Below, in pieces: positions 25,401-33,269 of a stretch of DNA of 64,000 bases. The position numbers and the translations under genes are program-made. The first letter of the stretch is position 1; the number at the start of each line of letters is the position of its first letter. This DNA comes from Yamagishiella unicocca (taxonomy: Eukaryota; Chlorophyta; Chlorophyceae; Chlamydomonadales; Volvocaceae). Location: assembly GCA_003116995.1 (NCBI GenBank), contig BDSL01000073.1, positions 248,001 to 312,000 of the forward strand. The letters are read 5' to 3'. The notes below the pieces were generated by a model. That model saw only the letters and a program-made list of their open reading frames with translations. It did not search any database and was not told where the DNA came from.

Positions 25401-28400
25401 TACCACCTGTCCCACCGCTCGGGTCTCTTCTCACACCCCACTGTTCGGTCGTCGACGCCCACTGCCGCCGCCCACTGGTCGCATTCACGACTGCAGGGCC
25501 GCCTTCACGGACGCCGACCGCTACCGTCGCGGCTACCTGCCGCTGGCTGAGGCGGTGCGCGTGCTGACCCGCCTGGCCACCGTGCCGCCGACCGCAGTGG
25601 CCTGGCTGACTGCCGGGCTGGCGCACTACACCGCGACGATGCTGCAGGTGGGGGCCCCCGAGAGGAGACCCGTGGGTCGGCACTGAACACCTAAAATCGA
25701 TTGGGGGGCGTTTGGTGCAGGTGCAGGACGGCGGGGATGGTAAGCCCGCGGCTGCAGGCTGTAGCGCGCCATCCAGAAGTGGGGCCGGGTGGAGTTTAGG
25801 GTTTAGGCTCTCTGCTGCTTAGTCGAGTGTGGCGCTTCTTGAGCTGATCTGACCTTTTACAACCGAGTGACCGAAGAACGAAATGAGTAAAGACGTTAAC
25901 GTTATTGTATTGGGGAGCTGGAGCTGAAGGTGCTGCCCGCACGCGTGGAGCTGCTGGGGAGGGCATCAGCGCTTCAGCAGCCTCGTACGACATATCTGCC
26001 GCTGCTGCCGCCTCCGATGCCATCCCCCCCCTCAGGGCGCCGTGGACGTGACGTACAAGGAGCTGGGCGCCGCGATGTCGTACTTGTCGAACAGCGCGGG
26101 ACCGCCGTACCAGGACCCGAACGGCTACATCGACCCCGCGGCGTCCGGGTACCCGTACCCATACCCGGGCCAGCAGCCGTACCCATACCCGGGCCAGAGT
26201 CAGGGCCAGAATCCGTACTCTCCGTACGGCCCCCCCATGTCGCCGTACCAGGACCCTGGTGCCGGCATATCGCCGCGGGGCTCGCTCTCAGGCGCCCCGT
26301 ACGACCCGCGGTACCGGCTGTCACCCCAGGGTTCGTACGGCGGAGCGCAGCCGCCCTACAGCTCTCCGCCGTACCCAGACGCGTATAGTGGCCCTCCGAG
26401 TCCGTACGGCGGTCCTCCGAGTCCGTACGGTGGGCCTCAGGCTCCGTACAGTGGTCCCCAGGCGCCCTATGCCGGCCCTCAGGCCCCGTACGGCGCTCCA
26501 CAGCCGCCGTATGGTGCTCAGCAGCCTCCGTACGGCGGTCCACAGCCTCCGTACGGCGCTCCGCAGCCGCCGTACGGCGGCACCCAAGCTCCGTACGGTC
26601 CTCCCCAGGCCCCGTATGGAGCTCCTCCGGCTCCCTACGGTGCTGCACAGCCTCCGTACGGCGCTCAGCAGACCTTGTACAACAGTCCTCCGAGTCCGTA
26701 CGGTAGTCCGCCGATGTCACCCTACGGCCCTCCTGGGTCACCCAACGGCAATCCGTACGGCTCGTACGACAACCTCACTGGAGGGTACGCCCCCGGGGGC
26801 TATCCCAGCGACCCTGCGCTCGCCGGCACCACGGCGGGGCTGCCCGTTGGCTCCGCGTACTACATGTGGACGAACACCAACCGCCATGCGGTCGTACAAA
26901 AGTGAGGGGCCTGAGGGCGCTGATCAAGGGGCAAGTGGGCTGTTGGGATCCGGATGTCTGGGGCGACAGCAACAGCGCATGGAGTGCATCCCACTCACTG
27001 GCACACCCCTGTGGCGCTCTAGCGCCCTGCTGGCTTACCGTACTTCCTATCTGCAGAAACCGCCAACTGACATTGCACGGGCGGCTCTGATCCCTGGCGT
27101 CCTGTTTAGGCACGTGTCCGAGGTTCTCAAGGGGCGGGTTGCGGAGCTGGACTTGCAGAAGAACGCGCTGGAGAAGGAGGCGGGGCTGCAGGGCAAGATC
27201 CTGGACCTGTCCAACACGCTCCTGGCGGTACGCGTGTGCCGTATGCCGTATGTCGTACCGCGGCACCTAACACATCAGGGCTTTGATTGCCTGCGAGCAA
27301 CATCGCGTGCCTAGACTCTGCTATCTGGAGTCAGCAGTGGCTGGTGTTGACGCTCCCGGGCGGCTCCGATGGCGTTTCGAACGGTTTTCCTCGCATCCAC
27401 GGGTCTGGCTCGCAACCCGTCTTTGCCCCCTCTTCCCCTCCCCCTCCTTGCCCTGCTGCCCCCCAGACCGAGACGGCCCAGCGCGACGTGCTGGCTCTCA
27501 TCCAGGGCTACACCGGCACCGGCATCCCGCCCGTCAGCGTGTCGGAGATGGTCGGCCGCATCCGCACCACCCTGGAGGAGGCCATTCAGCTGGCCAGGAC
27601 CTCCACCACGGCGGCAGGCATCATGCCGGTGAGGAAGGGGAGGGCTGCTAGACGCTCGAGGCCAGGCGGAGGGGGTTTCGAGGAAGACCCGTGGATGCCC
27701 GAAAGGGGGTAGGGGGCAGGAGAGCTTCCCCCGGGGGGAGGGGCGGGGGGGGGGTAGGGGGGCAGGGGAGCAACCGGGTGTGTGTGTGGGTGTGTGTGTT
27801 CCTCTCCGCCCGCGCGTCCTGCCGTCGCACGCACCACCATCACCACCACCACCACCACCACCACCACCACCACCACCACCACCACCACCATCAACAACAA
27901 CAGCCTGCAGTGCGCCTGTGCCAAGTAGCAGCGCGAGTACGTTACCTTCCTTCCCTACCCTAACCCACCCCGCCTGCCTTCCTAAACCCTAAACCCTAAA
28001 GGCCTAAACCCCCTAAAGACCTAAACCCTAACCCCCCTGGCCGTCATCTCTCCCTCCCCCCCCGCAGCCTCCTGGCGCCCAGCCCACCGACTTTGACTCG
28101 CTGCTGGACTCGCTCACCAACGCCCGCTGGGTGAGCGGTCAGCCCGTCAGCATGGAGACACTGCGGGCCGCGCTAGGGCTGCGGCGGGACGCGTTTGCGC
28201 TGCGGCGGGCGCATTCAGCAGCCATGATGGAACTGGAGTCGCGGCAGCAGTGAGTTGGGCTCAGAGCTAGGCTGGACCGGAGTGGGTTGGGTTGGATTGG
28301 ATTGGGCTCGGAGCTAGACTGGACCGGATTGGGTTGGGTTGGATTGGGCTCGGCGTGGCCGATCGCGTCGTAGGGAGGGTAGTAGGGCCCACCGCAGGGG

Positions 28401-29978
28401 AGTATTGGTGGGGATTTGGGGTTGACGTGGGCCTGTCCGCGTGGGCCCGTGTGACGGGAGGGATGCGCTCCCGGTACCAGACCGACCCACCGACCCGCCG
28501 CCCTTTGGTCCTTCCCCGCGCTGCCCCTCTGCCCTGCTGGCACTCCCGACGCCGACAGGGGCACGCAGGTGGCTGGCATGGAGGCGCAGCAGGCCATGTC
28601 CATCCAGCTGCAGCTGCTGCAGGTAGGTGGCGGCAGCTACAGGGGGCGAGCGGGCATGTAGCGGCAGCTTAGGGGGGCGAGCGGGCAGGTAGCGGCAGCT
28701 ACAGGGGGCGAGCGGGCAGGTAGCGGCAGCTACGGGGGGCGAGCGGGCATGTAGCGGCAGCTACAGGGGGCGAGCGGGCATGTAGCGACAGCTACAGGGG
28801 GCGAGCGGGCATGTAGCGGCAGCTACAGGGGGCGAGCGGGCAGGTAGCGGCAGCTACGGGGGGCGAGCGGGCAGGTAGCGGCAGCTACAGGGGGCGAGCG
28901 GGCAGGTAGCGGCAGCTACAGGGGGCGAGCGGGCAGGTAGCGGCAGCTACAGGGGGCGAGCGGGCAGGTAGCGGCAGCTACAGGGGGCGAGCGGGCAGGT
29001 AGCGGCAGCTACAGGGGGCGAGCGGGCAGGTAGCGGCAGCTACGGGGGGCGAGCGGGCATGTAGCGGCAGCTACAGGGGGCGAGCGGGCATGTAGCGGCA
29101 GCTACAGGGGGCGAGCGGGCAGGTAGCGGCAGCTACAGGGGGCGAGCGGGCAGGTAGCGGCAGCTACGGGGGGCGAGCGGGCAGGTAGCGGCAGCTACAG
29201 GGGGCGAGCGGGCAGGTAGCGGCAGCTACAGGGGGCGAGCGGGCAGGTAGCGGCAGCTACGGGGGGCGAGCGGGCATGCTGGTGTAAACGGCTGTGGAGG
29301 TCATGCACAGAGGGCTCCCATCGTTATGAGATACGGAGGGACACAAACGCTGCGAGGCCGCTCTATCCGGCAGCCTACCCAGGGCGCTTCCCTCCCAGTT
29401 CGCGCCCACGACAGCCAACTCTTCCTCACCTCGACCCCCGACCTCCTCCCCCCCTCACACACACAAACCCCCAGGCCCAGCTGCAGCGCCAGGCGCAGGA
29501 GCTGCAGCAGCGGCTCATGTTCGAAGCCCAGGCCATCGCGGCCGCCACCGCCAACCCCGGCATGGCCGCGCAGCTGCCCGGGCTGCTGCTGCCTTCAGCG
29601 CACGCAGGGACCGCCGCCCTGGTCGCCGGACTCGGCGCCGCGGCCGCATCCGCCGCCGCCATGAACAACCCCATGACCTCCGCTGCCACGCCGGGCTACA
29701 GCACCGCGCTCATGACGATGCCATCAGGTCCGGGGCAGCTGGTGGCCGGCGCCCTGGTGCCGCTGGCGGGTGCGTGCAATGCGCCACAGATGGCGCTGTC
29801 CCCGCGGACCTGGCAGATGGAGCCGGTGGTGCTGCCAGGAGCGGGGTCGTGTGGGGCGCTGGCGTCGCCGTCGTCACCGATGTCGTACATGCTCGCTGGC
29901 GGCTGCAACAGCCGGGCGCCCTCCGCCGGCGGTGTTGCCGGGTCGGCGGCCGTGTTTCCCGCGCCGCCTCGAGATTGA
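1..29978 (+). CDS. Giant modular EF-hand protein, 3' part (5' end outside window)
   Basis: I chained 68 exons by splice consensus, phase and module homology; total 11,632 nt, 3,876 codons, stop TGA at 29976-29978. Exons: 1-64, 410-529, 704-757, 942-1043, 1278-1495, 1827-1980, 2495-2599, 2794-2889, 3062-3175, 3453-3679, 3895-4063, 4264-4448, 4621-4711, 4966-5040, 5215-5352, 5586-5771, 5968-6144, 6355-6518, 6769-6931, 7178-7336, 7575-7772, 8093-8215, 8443-8511, 8745-8818, 9088-9220, 9425-9486, 9805-9886, 10126-10302, 10457-10582, 10834-10917, 11197-11318, 11766-11938, 12143-12327, 12551-12679, 12983-13156, 13538-13656, 13901-14038, 14262-14563, 14807-14985, 15131-15232, 15408-15538, 15733-15859, 16080-16351, 16710-16907, 17204-17375, 17626-17847, 18310-18474, 18641-18757, 19048-19708, 20022-20128, 20479-20546, 20729-20819, 21056-21282, 21499-21657, 21838-21863, 22210-22328, 22754-22808, 23050-23360, 23686-24243, 24686-24730, 24889-25130, 25497-25647, 26036-26901, 27110-27227, 27467-27628, 28068-28249, 28559-28622, 29475-29978. 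Least certain is 24686-24730. Family knowledge: EF-hands bind calcium. Inference: a calcium-responsive scaffold, possibly cytoskeletal or flagellar. I saw no membrane span or catalytic domain and cannot name the gene. A split into two genes cannot be excluded, but I found no interior stop or evident new start. Confidence 0.85.
1827..2599 (+). other. Linker plus first DPxTxxVY/WP module
   Basis: Two exons. The first is Ser/Arg/Ala-rich. The second carries LLLDPRTQRVYV followed by SWPQLLGKL. This pattern of about 30 residues recurs before most later EF-hand modules and matches no domain I can name. Confidence 0.75.
2794..4063 (+). other. EF-hand module 2, residues ~273-474
   Basis: Four exons and the best-preserved module. 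All four loops are canonical: DADRSGTLQPPE, DANGDGAVSYEE, DRNNDGALDLSE and DLDGDGTLRFSE. Loop 3 is split by an intron inside an Asn codon at 3679/3895. A Gly-rich stretch separates the two EF pairs. Confidence 0.88.
3700..3760. repeat. Telomere-like CCCTCTAAA tract in intron
   Basis: Degenerate run of AAAACCCTCTATAACCCTCT type units inside the intron between exons 3453-3679 and 3895-4063. Confidence 0.5.
4264..4711 (+). other. Linker with DRTTGLVY/WP module
   Basis: The first exon is Ala/Ser/Asn-rich and ends in YTRDWELHEWRHR. The second holds YLLDRTTGLVYGD, then DWPPLVGRK, the same recurring pattern as at 2495-2599. Confidence 0.75.
4936..4960 (-). repeat. Dispersed CGAGGAAGACCCGTGGAT element (truncated)
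   Basis: Contains CACGGGTCTTCCTCGAAACC, the core of a repeat present in both orientations in introns of two genes. This copy ends 5 bases before the exon at 4966, so it sits at a splice acceptor. Confidence 0.7.
4966..6518 (+). other. EF-hand module 3, degenerate loops
   Basis: Same helix and loop layout as module 2, but the calcium loops are eroded: DRGRKGYLDRAE (Gly3, Lys5), DDNNDHVFTQQE (His at the invariant Gly6), DTQRTGYLDYDG (Gly at 12) and DVDGVGQVTFAE (Val5). Probably structural rather than calcium-binding. The acceptor of its first exon lies 5 bases after a dispersed repeat. Confidence 0.8.
6769..8511 (+). other. DPETQVVY/WP linker plus EF-hand module 4
   Basis: The first exon carries LLDPETQVVYSRP and EWPQPLGRI. 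Loops: DTDRSGALDGRE good, DVHGYNQVTYEQ degenerate, DRDGSGRLEPRE good, DHNGDGMLSFQE good. The intron after the first exon (6932-7177) is of GC-AG type. Confidence 0.82.
8745..9486 (+). other. Divergent linker between modules 4 and 5
   Basis: Three exons. RYLVSRYNNFVYEY and, one exon later, QQWPRVVGVYD appear to be a divergent DPxTGxVY/WP unit in which the Asp-Pro is lost but the Val-Tyr and Trp-Pro remain. Confidence 0.65.
8872..8989. repeat. Tandem duplication of a ~65-bp intron segment
   Basis: GCGCTTGTCGGCTAGGGGTC followed by CGCA(G/C)CCCAGCTGCGCTGTG occurs twice, starting near 8878 and 8947. Confidence 0.75.
9548..9692. repeat. TTTTAGGG/TTCTAGGG telomere-like intron repeat
   Basis: Several units alternating GGAGTTCTAGGGTCAGG and GGTTTTAGGGT in the intron between exons 9425-9486 and 9805-9886. 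It resembles degenerate algal telomere repeat in the G-rich orientation. Confidence 0.7.
9944..10066. repeat. 50-bp tandem repeat, ~2.5 copies
   Basis: Unit begins TCCCTCCTCCTTACCTCTAC, continues CACTCACCGTTTGATCCC and TTGCTGCCCGCA; intronic, pyrimidine-rich. Confidence 0.8.
10987..11025 (+). repeat. Dispersed CGAGGAAGACCCGTGGAT element
   Basis: TTTCGAGGAAGACCCGTGGA then TGCCAGGAAAAACG; intronic, + orientation. Confidence 0.75.
11516..11563 (-). repeat. Dispersed CGAGGAAGACCCGTGGAT element
   Basis: Reverse orientation: CGTCTGCTCTAAACGGTTTT then CATCCACGGGTCTTCCTCGA. One intron downstream of the copy at 10987. Confidence 0.75.
11766..12327 (+). other. Linker with DPETGLVY motif
   Basis: Two exons. 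AIPVRYPGGIVRPGF is echoed after module 9 (AIPLESPTG, then RPGF). YYRDPETGLVYVLVED is split by an intron inside the Gly codon. The Trp-Pro is not evident here. Confidence 0.7.
12551..14038 (+). other. EF-hand module 6
   Basis: Loops: DTNRNGILEGRE good, DYDGDSAVSFEE (Ser instead of Gly6, otherwise good), DTNGNGRLEPRE good, DVNGDGALSYAE good. The entry helix of the module lies in the preceding exon at 12143-12327. Confidence 0.85.
13184..13365. repeat. Purine-rich tandem repeat, ~7 copies of 25-28 bp
   Basis: Units of the form GGAAAGGAAGGACAGGAGGG plus GCTGC, in the intron between exons 12983-13156 and 13538-13656. Confidence 0.8.
14262..14563 (+). other. Linker with DRQSGMVY/WP motif
   Basis: One 302-nt exon. 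EIREWRLDPWHSRSEDREYW, then VDRQSGMVYQPT, a Gly/Ser-rich spacer and SWPVLLGAR. The EWRL..W part resembles the linker before 4621. Confidence 0.75.
14807..15859 (+). other. EF-hand module 7
   Basis: Loops: DRDDNAGLDGRE (Ala6), DLDGDRLVTRDE (Arg6), DVNGTGVLEPRE good, DVNDSGTIEWKE good. The first pair is weakened and the second pair intact. Confidence 0.82.
16080..16907 (+). other. Charged linker with DPESGLIY motif
   Basis: The first exon is rich in Asp, Arg, Tyr and Ser and looks disordered. The second has LRDPESGLIYTAP then GAWAQLAAYSD, another copy of the recurring linker module with Trp kept and Pro lost. Confidence 0.72.
17094..17170 (+). repeat. Intron repeat pair, copy 1
   Basis: GCATGCGCGCGCGTCCAGGT, then a segment containing GAAGGCTATCCACCAGC and CACTTCCCATGTCG. 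About 75 bp, matched closely at 18184-18253. Confidence 0.75.
17204..18757 (+). other. Module 8, EF-hand loops lost
   Basis: Four exons sit exactly where an EF-hand module is expected, in continuous frame, but I find no calcium loop. The helices are recognisable in length and hydrophobic spacing only. HCPHCLTRGS near the end is Cys/His-rich. Either a decayed EF-hand module or an unrelated helical domain. Confidence 0.6.
18184..18253 (+). repeat. Intron repeat pair, copy 2
   Basis: Second copy of the ~75-bp sequence at 17094-17170, in the next-but-one intron of the same gene. Confidence 0.75.
19048..20128 (+). other. Low-complexity exon and DSATGLVY linker
   Basis: The 661-nt exon is rich in Ser, Arg, Tyr and Ala, with a run of nine alanines, and is probably disordered. 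It ends with KYSLDSAT, continued in the next exon as GLVYFLSQSPEYPDLAGKL: a linker module with Tyr-Pro in place of Trp-Pro. Confidence 0.75.
20160..20335 (+). mobile_element. Short dispersed element, copy 1, in an intron
   Basis: An AT-rich (TAA)n start, then a body of about 100 bp beginning TTACGCTGGCCGGAGCCTGG and ending CCGCACCACCGGG. The body recurs at 58013-58126. The copy is flanked by near-identical direct repeats GTTCAGACCGCAACA (20149) and GTTCAGGCCGCAACA (20319), which look like a target-site duplication. Size and the TAA run suggest a SINE or other non-autonomous element (inference). Confidence 0.65.
20479..21657 (+). other. EF-hand module 9
   Basis: Loops: DTNSNGTLELKE good (split by an intron after AYDT), DVDLSNTLTLRE (Asn6), DRDGNGYLDVAE good (split at the Gly codon), DMEKDGMVRPDE (Glu3). 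Last module with recognisable calcium loops. Confidence 0.82.
20943..21050. repeat. 19-bp tandem repeat next to splice acceptor
   Basis: About six copies of ATTCCGTTACGCAACCCAA with small variants, ending only a few bases before the acceptor of exon 21056-21282. Confidence 0.8.
21872..22023. repeat. Polypurine (GGA/GAG)n tract in intron
   Basis: About 150 bases almost free of pyrimidines in the intron 21864-22209. The Glu-rich reading it allows is not part of the protein, because the 26-nt exon before it and the exon at 22210 splice in frame. Confidence 0.75.
22600..22740. repeat. 29-bp tandem repeat, ~4-5 copies
   Basis: Unit CTGTCCTGACGTCCCTCCCA followed by CCCATCCCC, in the intron before exon 22754-22808. 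Confidence 0.85.
24889..26100 (+). other. Module 10, degenerate EF-hand
   Basis: Helices and spacing follow the EF-hand module (AAFTDADRYRRGYLPLAEAV aligns to a loop and flanking helices), but the loop carries extra residues and no proper ligand set. The module runs into the Pro-Tyr-Gly region within one exon. Confidence 0.6.
26100..26901 (+). other. Pro-Tyr-Gly repeat domain
   Basis: About 250 residues made of units such as PPSPYGG, PQAPYSG and PQPPYGA, encoded in one 866-nt exon (26036-26901). Known parallel: the penta-EF-hand protein peflin has an N-terminal PYGGPP-type repeat region, so PYG repeats and EF-hands co-occur elsewhere. Homology is not implied. Likely a disordered segment. Confidence 0.85.
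27374..27418 (-). repeat. Dispersed CGAGGAAGACCCGTGGAT element (diverged)
   Basis: GCATCCACGGGTCTGGCTCG preceded by ACGGTTTTCC; intronic. Confidence 0.65.
27672..27700 (+). repeat. Dispersed CGAGGAAGACCCGTGGAT element (truncated)
   Basis: GGGGTTTCGAGGAAGACCCG followed by TGGATGCC; intronic. Confidence 0.75.
27832..27897. repeat. (CAC)n microsatellite
   Basis: About 20 consecutive CAC/ACC triplets in an intron. A shorter similar run is at 5868-5922. Confidence 0.9.
27980..28045. repeat. Interstitial CCCTAAA repeats
   Basis: Three perfect CCCTAAA units followed by degenerate ones, in the intron just before exon 28068-28249. TTTAGGG is the Arabidopsis-type telomere unit reported for several green algae. 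Confidence 0.75.
28625..29278. repeat. 31-bp minisatellite, ~21 copies
   Basis: Unit GTAGCGGCAGCTACAGGGGG then CGAGCGGGCAG, with one- or two-base variants, filling most of the last intron of the EF-hand gene. Confidence 0.92.
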
Positions 29979-30508
29979 CAGGGTGCTGCGCTGCCCGGTA
30001 ACTTCCTTTGTTTTAAATACTGTGGGATTGGGGGAAGGTATTTATGGAGTGGGGGTGGTGGGGCGCTTGGCCAAGGGTTGCGCTTGGTTTCGGGCTAGTG
30101 CCAGCAACCAAGCGAGCTGCCGGGATGCCGGGAGAGTGGGCCTTGTGTACATGTCGGAGATGGTGATTGAAGGATTTGAAGCCTGCGTACGTTATGAACG
30201 CCAAGGAAAGCCACAATGTGATGGGTTTTTATTTGTTAACTTATAGCCGATGTTGAGCCGAGCTTAAAGGGTGGTGATTGTGTGCGTGCGGCAGGCGGCT
30301 GACGTTAGTACCCGGGATCCATCATTGTCAAGTTGGGCTACCTACCTAGGGGGGTGTATGTCATGACTCGTGGGACCACGGGGAATTCGACGGCTTTGGA
30401 TGGCCGCCGTCCTAGCGGATTGACGCCGTCCTTGGCTACCGGATTTCAAACCCCTCCATAACGAGGGACGGCGTGTTCCACACGTCGTTCTATGCGTATT
30501 CAGTTAAC

Positions 30509-30513
30509 TGTAA
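30509..30513 (+). terminator. Candidate polyadenylation signal TGTAA
   Basis: TGTAA is the usual volvocine poly(A) signal. This copy is about 530 bases after the stop at 29978, a normal 3' UTR length for these algae. Short motif, so chance occurrence is possible. Confidence 0.35.
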
Positions 30514-31438
30514 GGAGGTGGGACGCTTCCCCAGCCAATGCACAACGGACCTGGCCAACCGTGTATCGCCCGCCCTTAAGCCAGGTGCCTGCCGTTGCCC
30601 GGTAACGCGGACGGCGAATCAGCAGGCACCTGCCCGTCCTCCGCCATGGTCGCCTGGATAGAATGAGTTGACGCCTCCATGATCGCAATTGACTGTGGTG
30701 TGGTCGGCAACACAATACTGGGTTTCCTGGGTTTGCAGCCTCAAGCACCAAGACAATGCCCCAGCAAACTCAGCCTGATGCTACCGGTCGGCGTTGTGCA
30801 ATCGCCGACATGCCACCCTTAAAACTCTCCGTGAGGCTTAGCTGTCTCAATTCGGCGTTAATTCGTGGGACCCCACCTACTATAGAGTTTCATGCTTCGG
30901 GTTTAGAAATGTGTTGATGTGGCATGTGTCTAGAAACACTGCTCCCGTGCAAATGCGTCATTCGCTTTGCCAGCGGCTAAGCAGGTGTCTGCTTACCGTT
31001 GGAAATTAGTTAGTTGCGTGGTAAGAATTGCAGGTTCGTGCTGGGAGATTCGCTGATTCACTTGAAGCCCGCTGTGGCGCATTGTACTGGGCGAGCTGGG
31101 TTTCGCAGAAAGCGCAAATGTACACCGGAGCGTATGATGTAATGGCTTGCCGCTTGGTGCAACCAAACAATGCGGGTTTTGGGGGTTTCTGGAGGGTTAG
31201 CCGAAAAACTATCTTGCTTTTACGGCGTTCAAAGCTCCGAATGTGCCAACCTGAAGCGAAAGGGGCCTGGAGCTCATAATGGAAACGTTTACTCGTATCG
31301 CGTTCGAGTAACGTCCCCCTAACAACAAGCATATGAATACGTGGCTACCTCGGGCAAATAATGTATCTGACGCACAGTCTCACGAGCTTTAGACGTCCCT
31401 AGTCGTTGTTTTTGCGCACTTTCGTCGTGCTTGTTGTA

Positions 31439-31545
31439 AACATTTTGTAACAGTGCAACAGTGGGCTCCAGACCAAAAGGTAGAACCATCGGGCGATGCG
31501 CCAGACACTGAAGGAGACGAAAGAGACAGAAACTCGGCCGCACCG
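31439..31545 (+). repeat. GTTACAGTGG-type repeat, copy 1
   Basis: CAGTGGGCTCCAGACCAAAA, then GGTAGAACCATCGGGCG and GACACTGAAGGAGACGAAAG. Matches 31812-31870 and 37797-37880. Confidence 0.65.
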
Positions 31546-31735
31546 CACCAATGGCAAACCACCAAGACATCAGTCAGCAGTCCAGGGGCAGCAGCACCTG
31601 CAGCCATGACCAGATGTCGTACGCTGGCAATTCAGGACAACCTTCTGTGCTGGCCATGTTCTTGTAACGCTCACAGAACCTGATATGCTGAGAGCTTGAG
31701 GACCGTAAACCAAAGAGCCATCTGTCAATTCACCC

Positions 31736-31776
31736 ACAGGGACCCACTGGAAACAAAGTTTCCAGTGGGTCCCTGT
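31736..31776. repeat. Perfect 19-bp-arm palindrome with AAA loop
   Basis: ACAGGGACCCACTGGAAAC, AAA, GTTTCCAGTGGGTCCCTGT. It would form a very stable hairpin in DNA or RNA. It lies between two copies of the GTTACAGTGG repeat and shares the sense of their end motif. Confidence 0.9.
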
Positions 31777-31811
31777 AACCATGGCAAGACACCATGGCAA
31801 TCATCAACGTT

Positions 31812-31870
31812 GTTGTAACGGTTACAGTGGGTTCCAGACCAAGAGGTAGAACCATCGGGCACATCTAACG
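31812..31870 (+). repeat. GTTACAGTGG-type repeat, copy 2
   Basis: GGTTACAGTGGGTTCCAGAC then CAAGAGGTAGAACCATCGGG. Confidence 0.65.
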
Positions 31871-33269
31871 TGCCGCGAGATACCACGTGTAGACACCTGA
31901 ACGGCGCCATGCATTGTTCCTCTGAGGGGTGTGTAACAGGGATGACCGGACTCCCGCTAAAGACATGCATTCGTTAACGAGACGCGTTGGCGGGACGCGC
32001 AAAGGACGCTCCACATCCTCCGAATGTTTGCATTGGACCCCTTTGGACCCCGAACGCAGGCACAGGCACGCGCGAGACTCGGTCCATGGATTCGGAGGGA
32101 TCTAAGGAGAAGGGGCGCCGGGCAGAAGACGCCCGCAGCAGCGGGAATCCTGCTGAGCACGGGGCCCCATTAGCATTAGCACATGCGATGTTCATAAACC
32201 AACACAAGCTGCCCTGATGCACCATCCAACTAAAACACGGACCTGAGGTTGATGTCGTACCGTGGTGCCCTAGACGTGCAGAACACGGCAAGTGCGACGC
32301 CGAAAGCGAAATCGCCAAAGGAACACAAACGTCTGCGGTCTGGGGCCCACTGTAACAGCTTCAAGTACACCTCGTAAGATTACTTCCAGTAACACTTAAC
32401 AATTGAAACAGGCAGCACCAAGCACCTGGGATAGGGTTTAGCCTACGGTGCCCTTGACGTCGCATCCCATGCCAGGATACGTCGCAAGAGGTGCTCTTGC
32501 GCATGCATCACGGGGCCGAAAATGCGTTCGAGGCGTTCGAGGCAGGCGTTCCATGTCGAGCAGTACCAGCCCCATGCATGAAACTCCTCTTCTCTCCTCG
32601 CCGGGCCGGTCCATGCCACACCAATTACTTCGGCAATGAAGTTCGATCCATGAATGAAGGCCAACAAGACACCCAATGTAATTTGAAGGTGCACACCCAC
32701 TAATATCCAAATGCCAAATGCGATGCTGCATCTCATGTGGCATATCGCTGCCGAAGTTGATAACCGGCCGCAGCACCGTGCGGACCTGGCCCCTCCGTGA
32801 CTTTGGACGCCTCCCAAGCATCCTTGAGCTAAGAAACAAACACGCGCGCAACCACCAAAGAATGTGTGTCGCGCCGAACACGCAAGGACGCACAACAACC
32901 CCCGCACCGGCCGCGCAACCACAAAAATCTATTCGCCGCAACTCAGCCATCCACGCACCGCTGCCCGCAGCCTAGCAGTATACCGGTATGCATGCATGCG
33001 TGGTGGACGCGGGGTTGCGTTTATCCCGGCTAGTCGGACATCTGGCTGCCAGCCAGTGGGCGGAGCGCCGTCGGTACCGCTGATTATATCGTTTACGCCA
33101 CATTCAATTCCTCCCTCACGGCCGGTCACCTTCACGCCTTATTTGTCGCTAACCAGTTCCGCCACTGCCCCCAGATCGGTATGGACCTTCAGTGCGCGAC
33201 TCTCTGGCGATGTTATTCGCGTGTCGCCCTCAGGTGCCAGAAACGTGACCTGGTTCGCTCAATGCCCAC

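Larger units (their letters stand above)
27110..29978 (+). other. Coiled-coil and Ala/Met-rich C-terminal tail
   Basis: Exon 27110-27227 reads VSEVLKGRVAELDLQKNALE with heptad-like spacing. Exons 28068-28249, 28559-28622 and 29475-29978 continue with Gln-rich helices (AQLQRQAQELQQRLMFEAQA), then an Ala/Gly/Pro/Met-rich tail ending FPAPPRD and TGA. The coiled coil may support oligomerisation (inference). Confidence 0.8.

Noticed and set aside
26259..27314. 351-codon + strand frame
   Set aside because: Out-of-frame reading of the Pro-Tyr-Gly exon; the real frame continues EF-hand module 10 and splices correctly.
27980..28045. Chromosome end (telomere)
   Set aside because: Only three perfect units, with coding exons of the same gene on both sides.
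28625..29278. CRISPR-like array
   Set aside because: Units are directly adjacent with no unique spacers, in an intron of a eukaryotic gene: a minisatellite.
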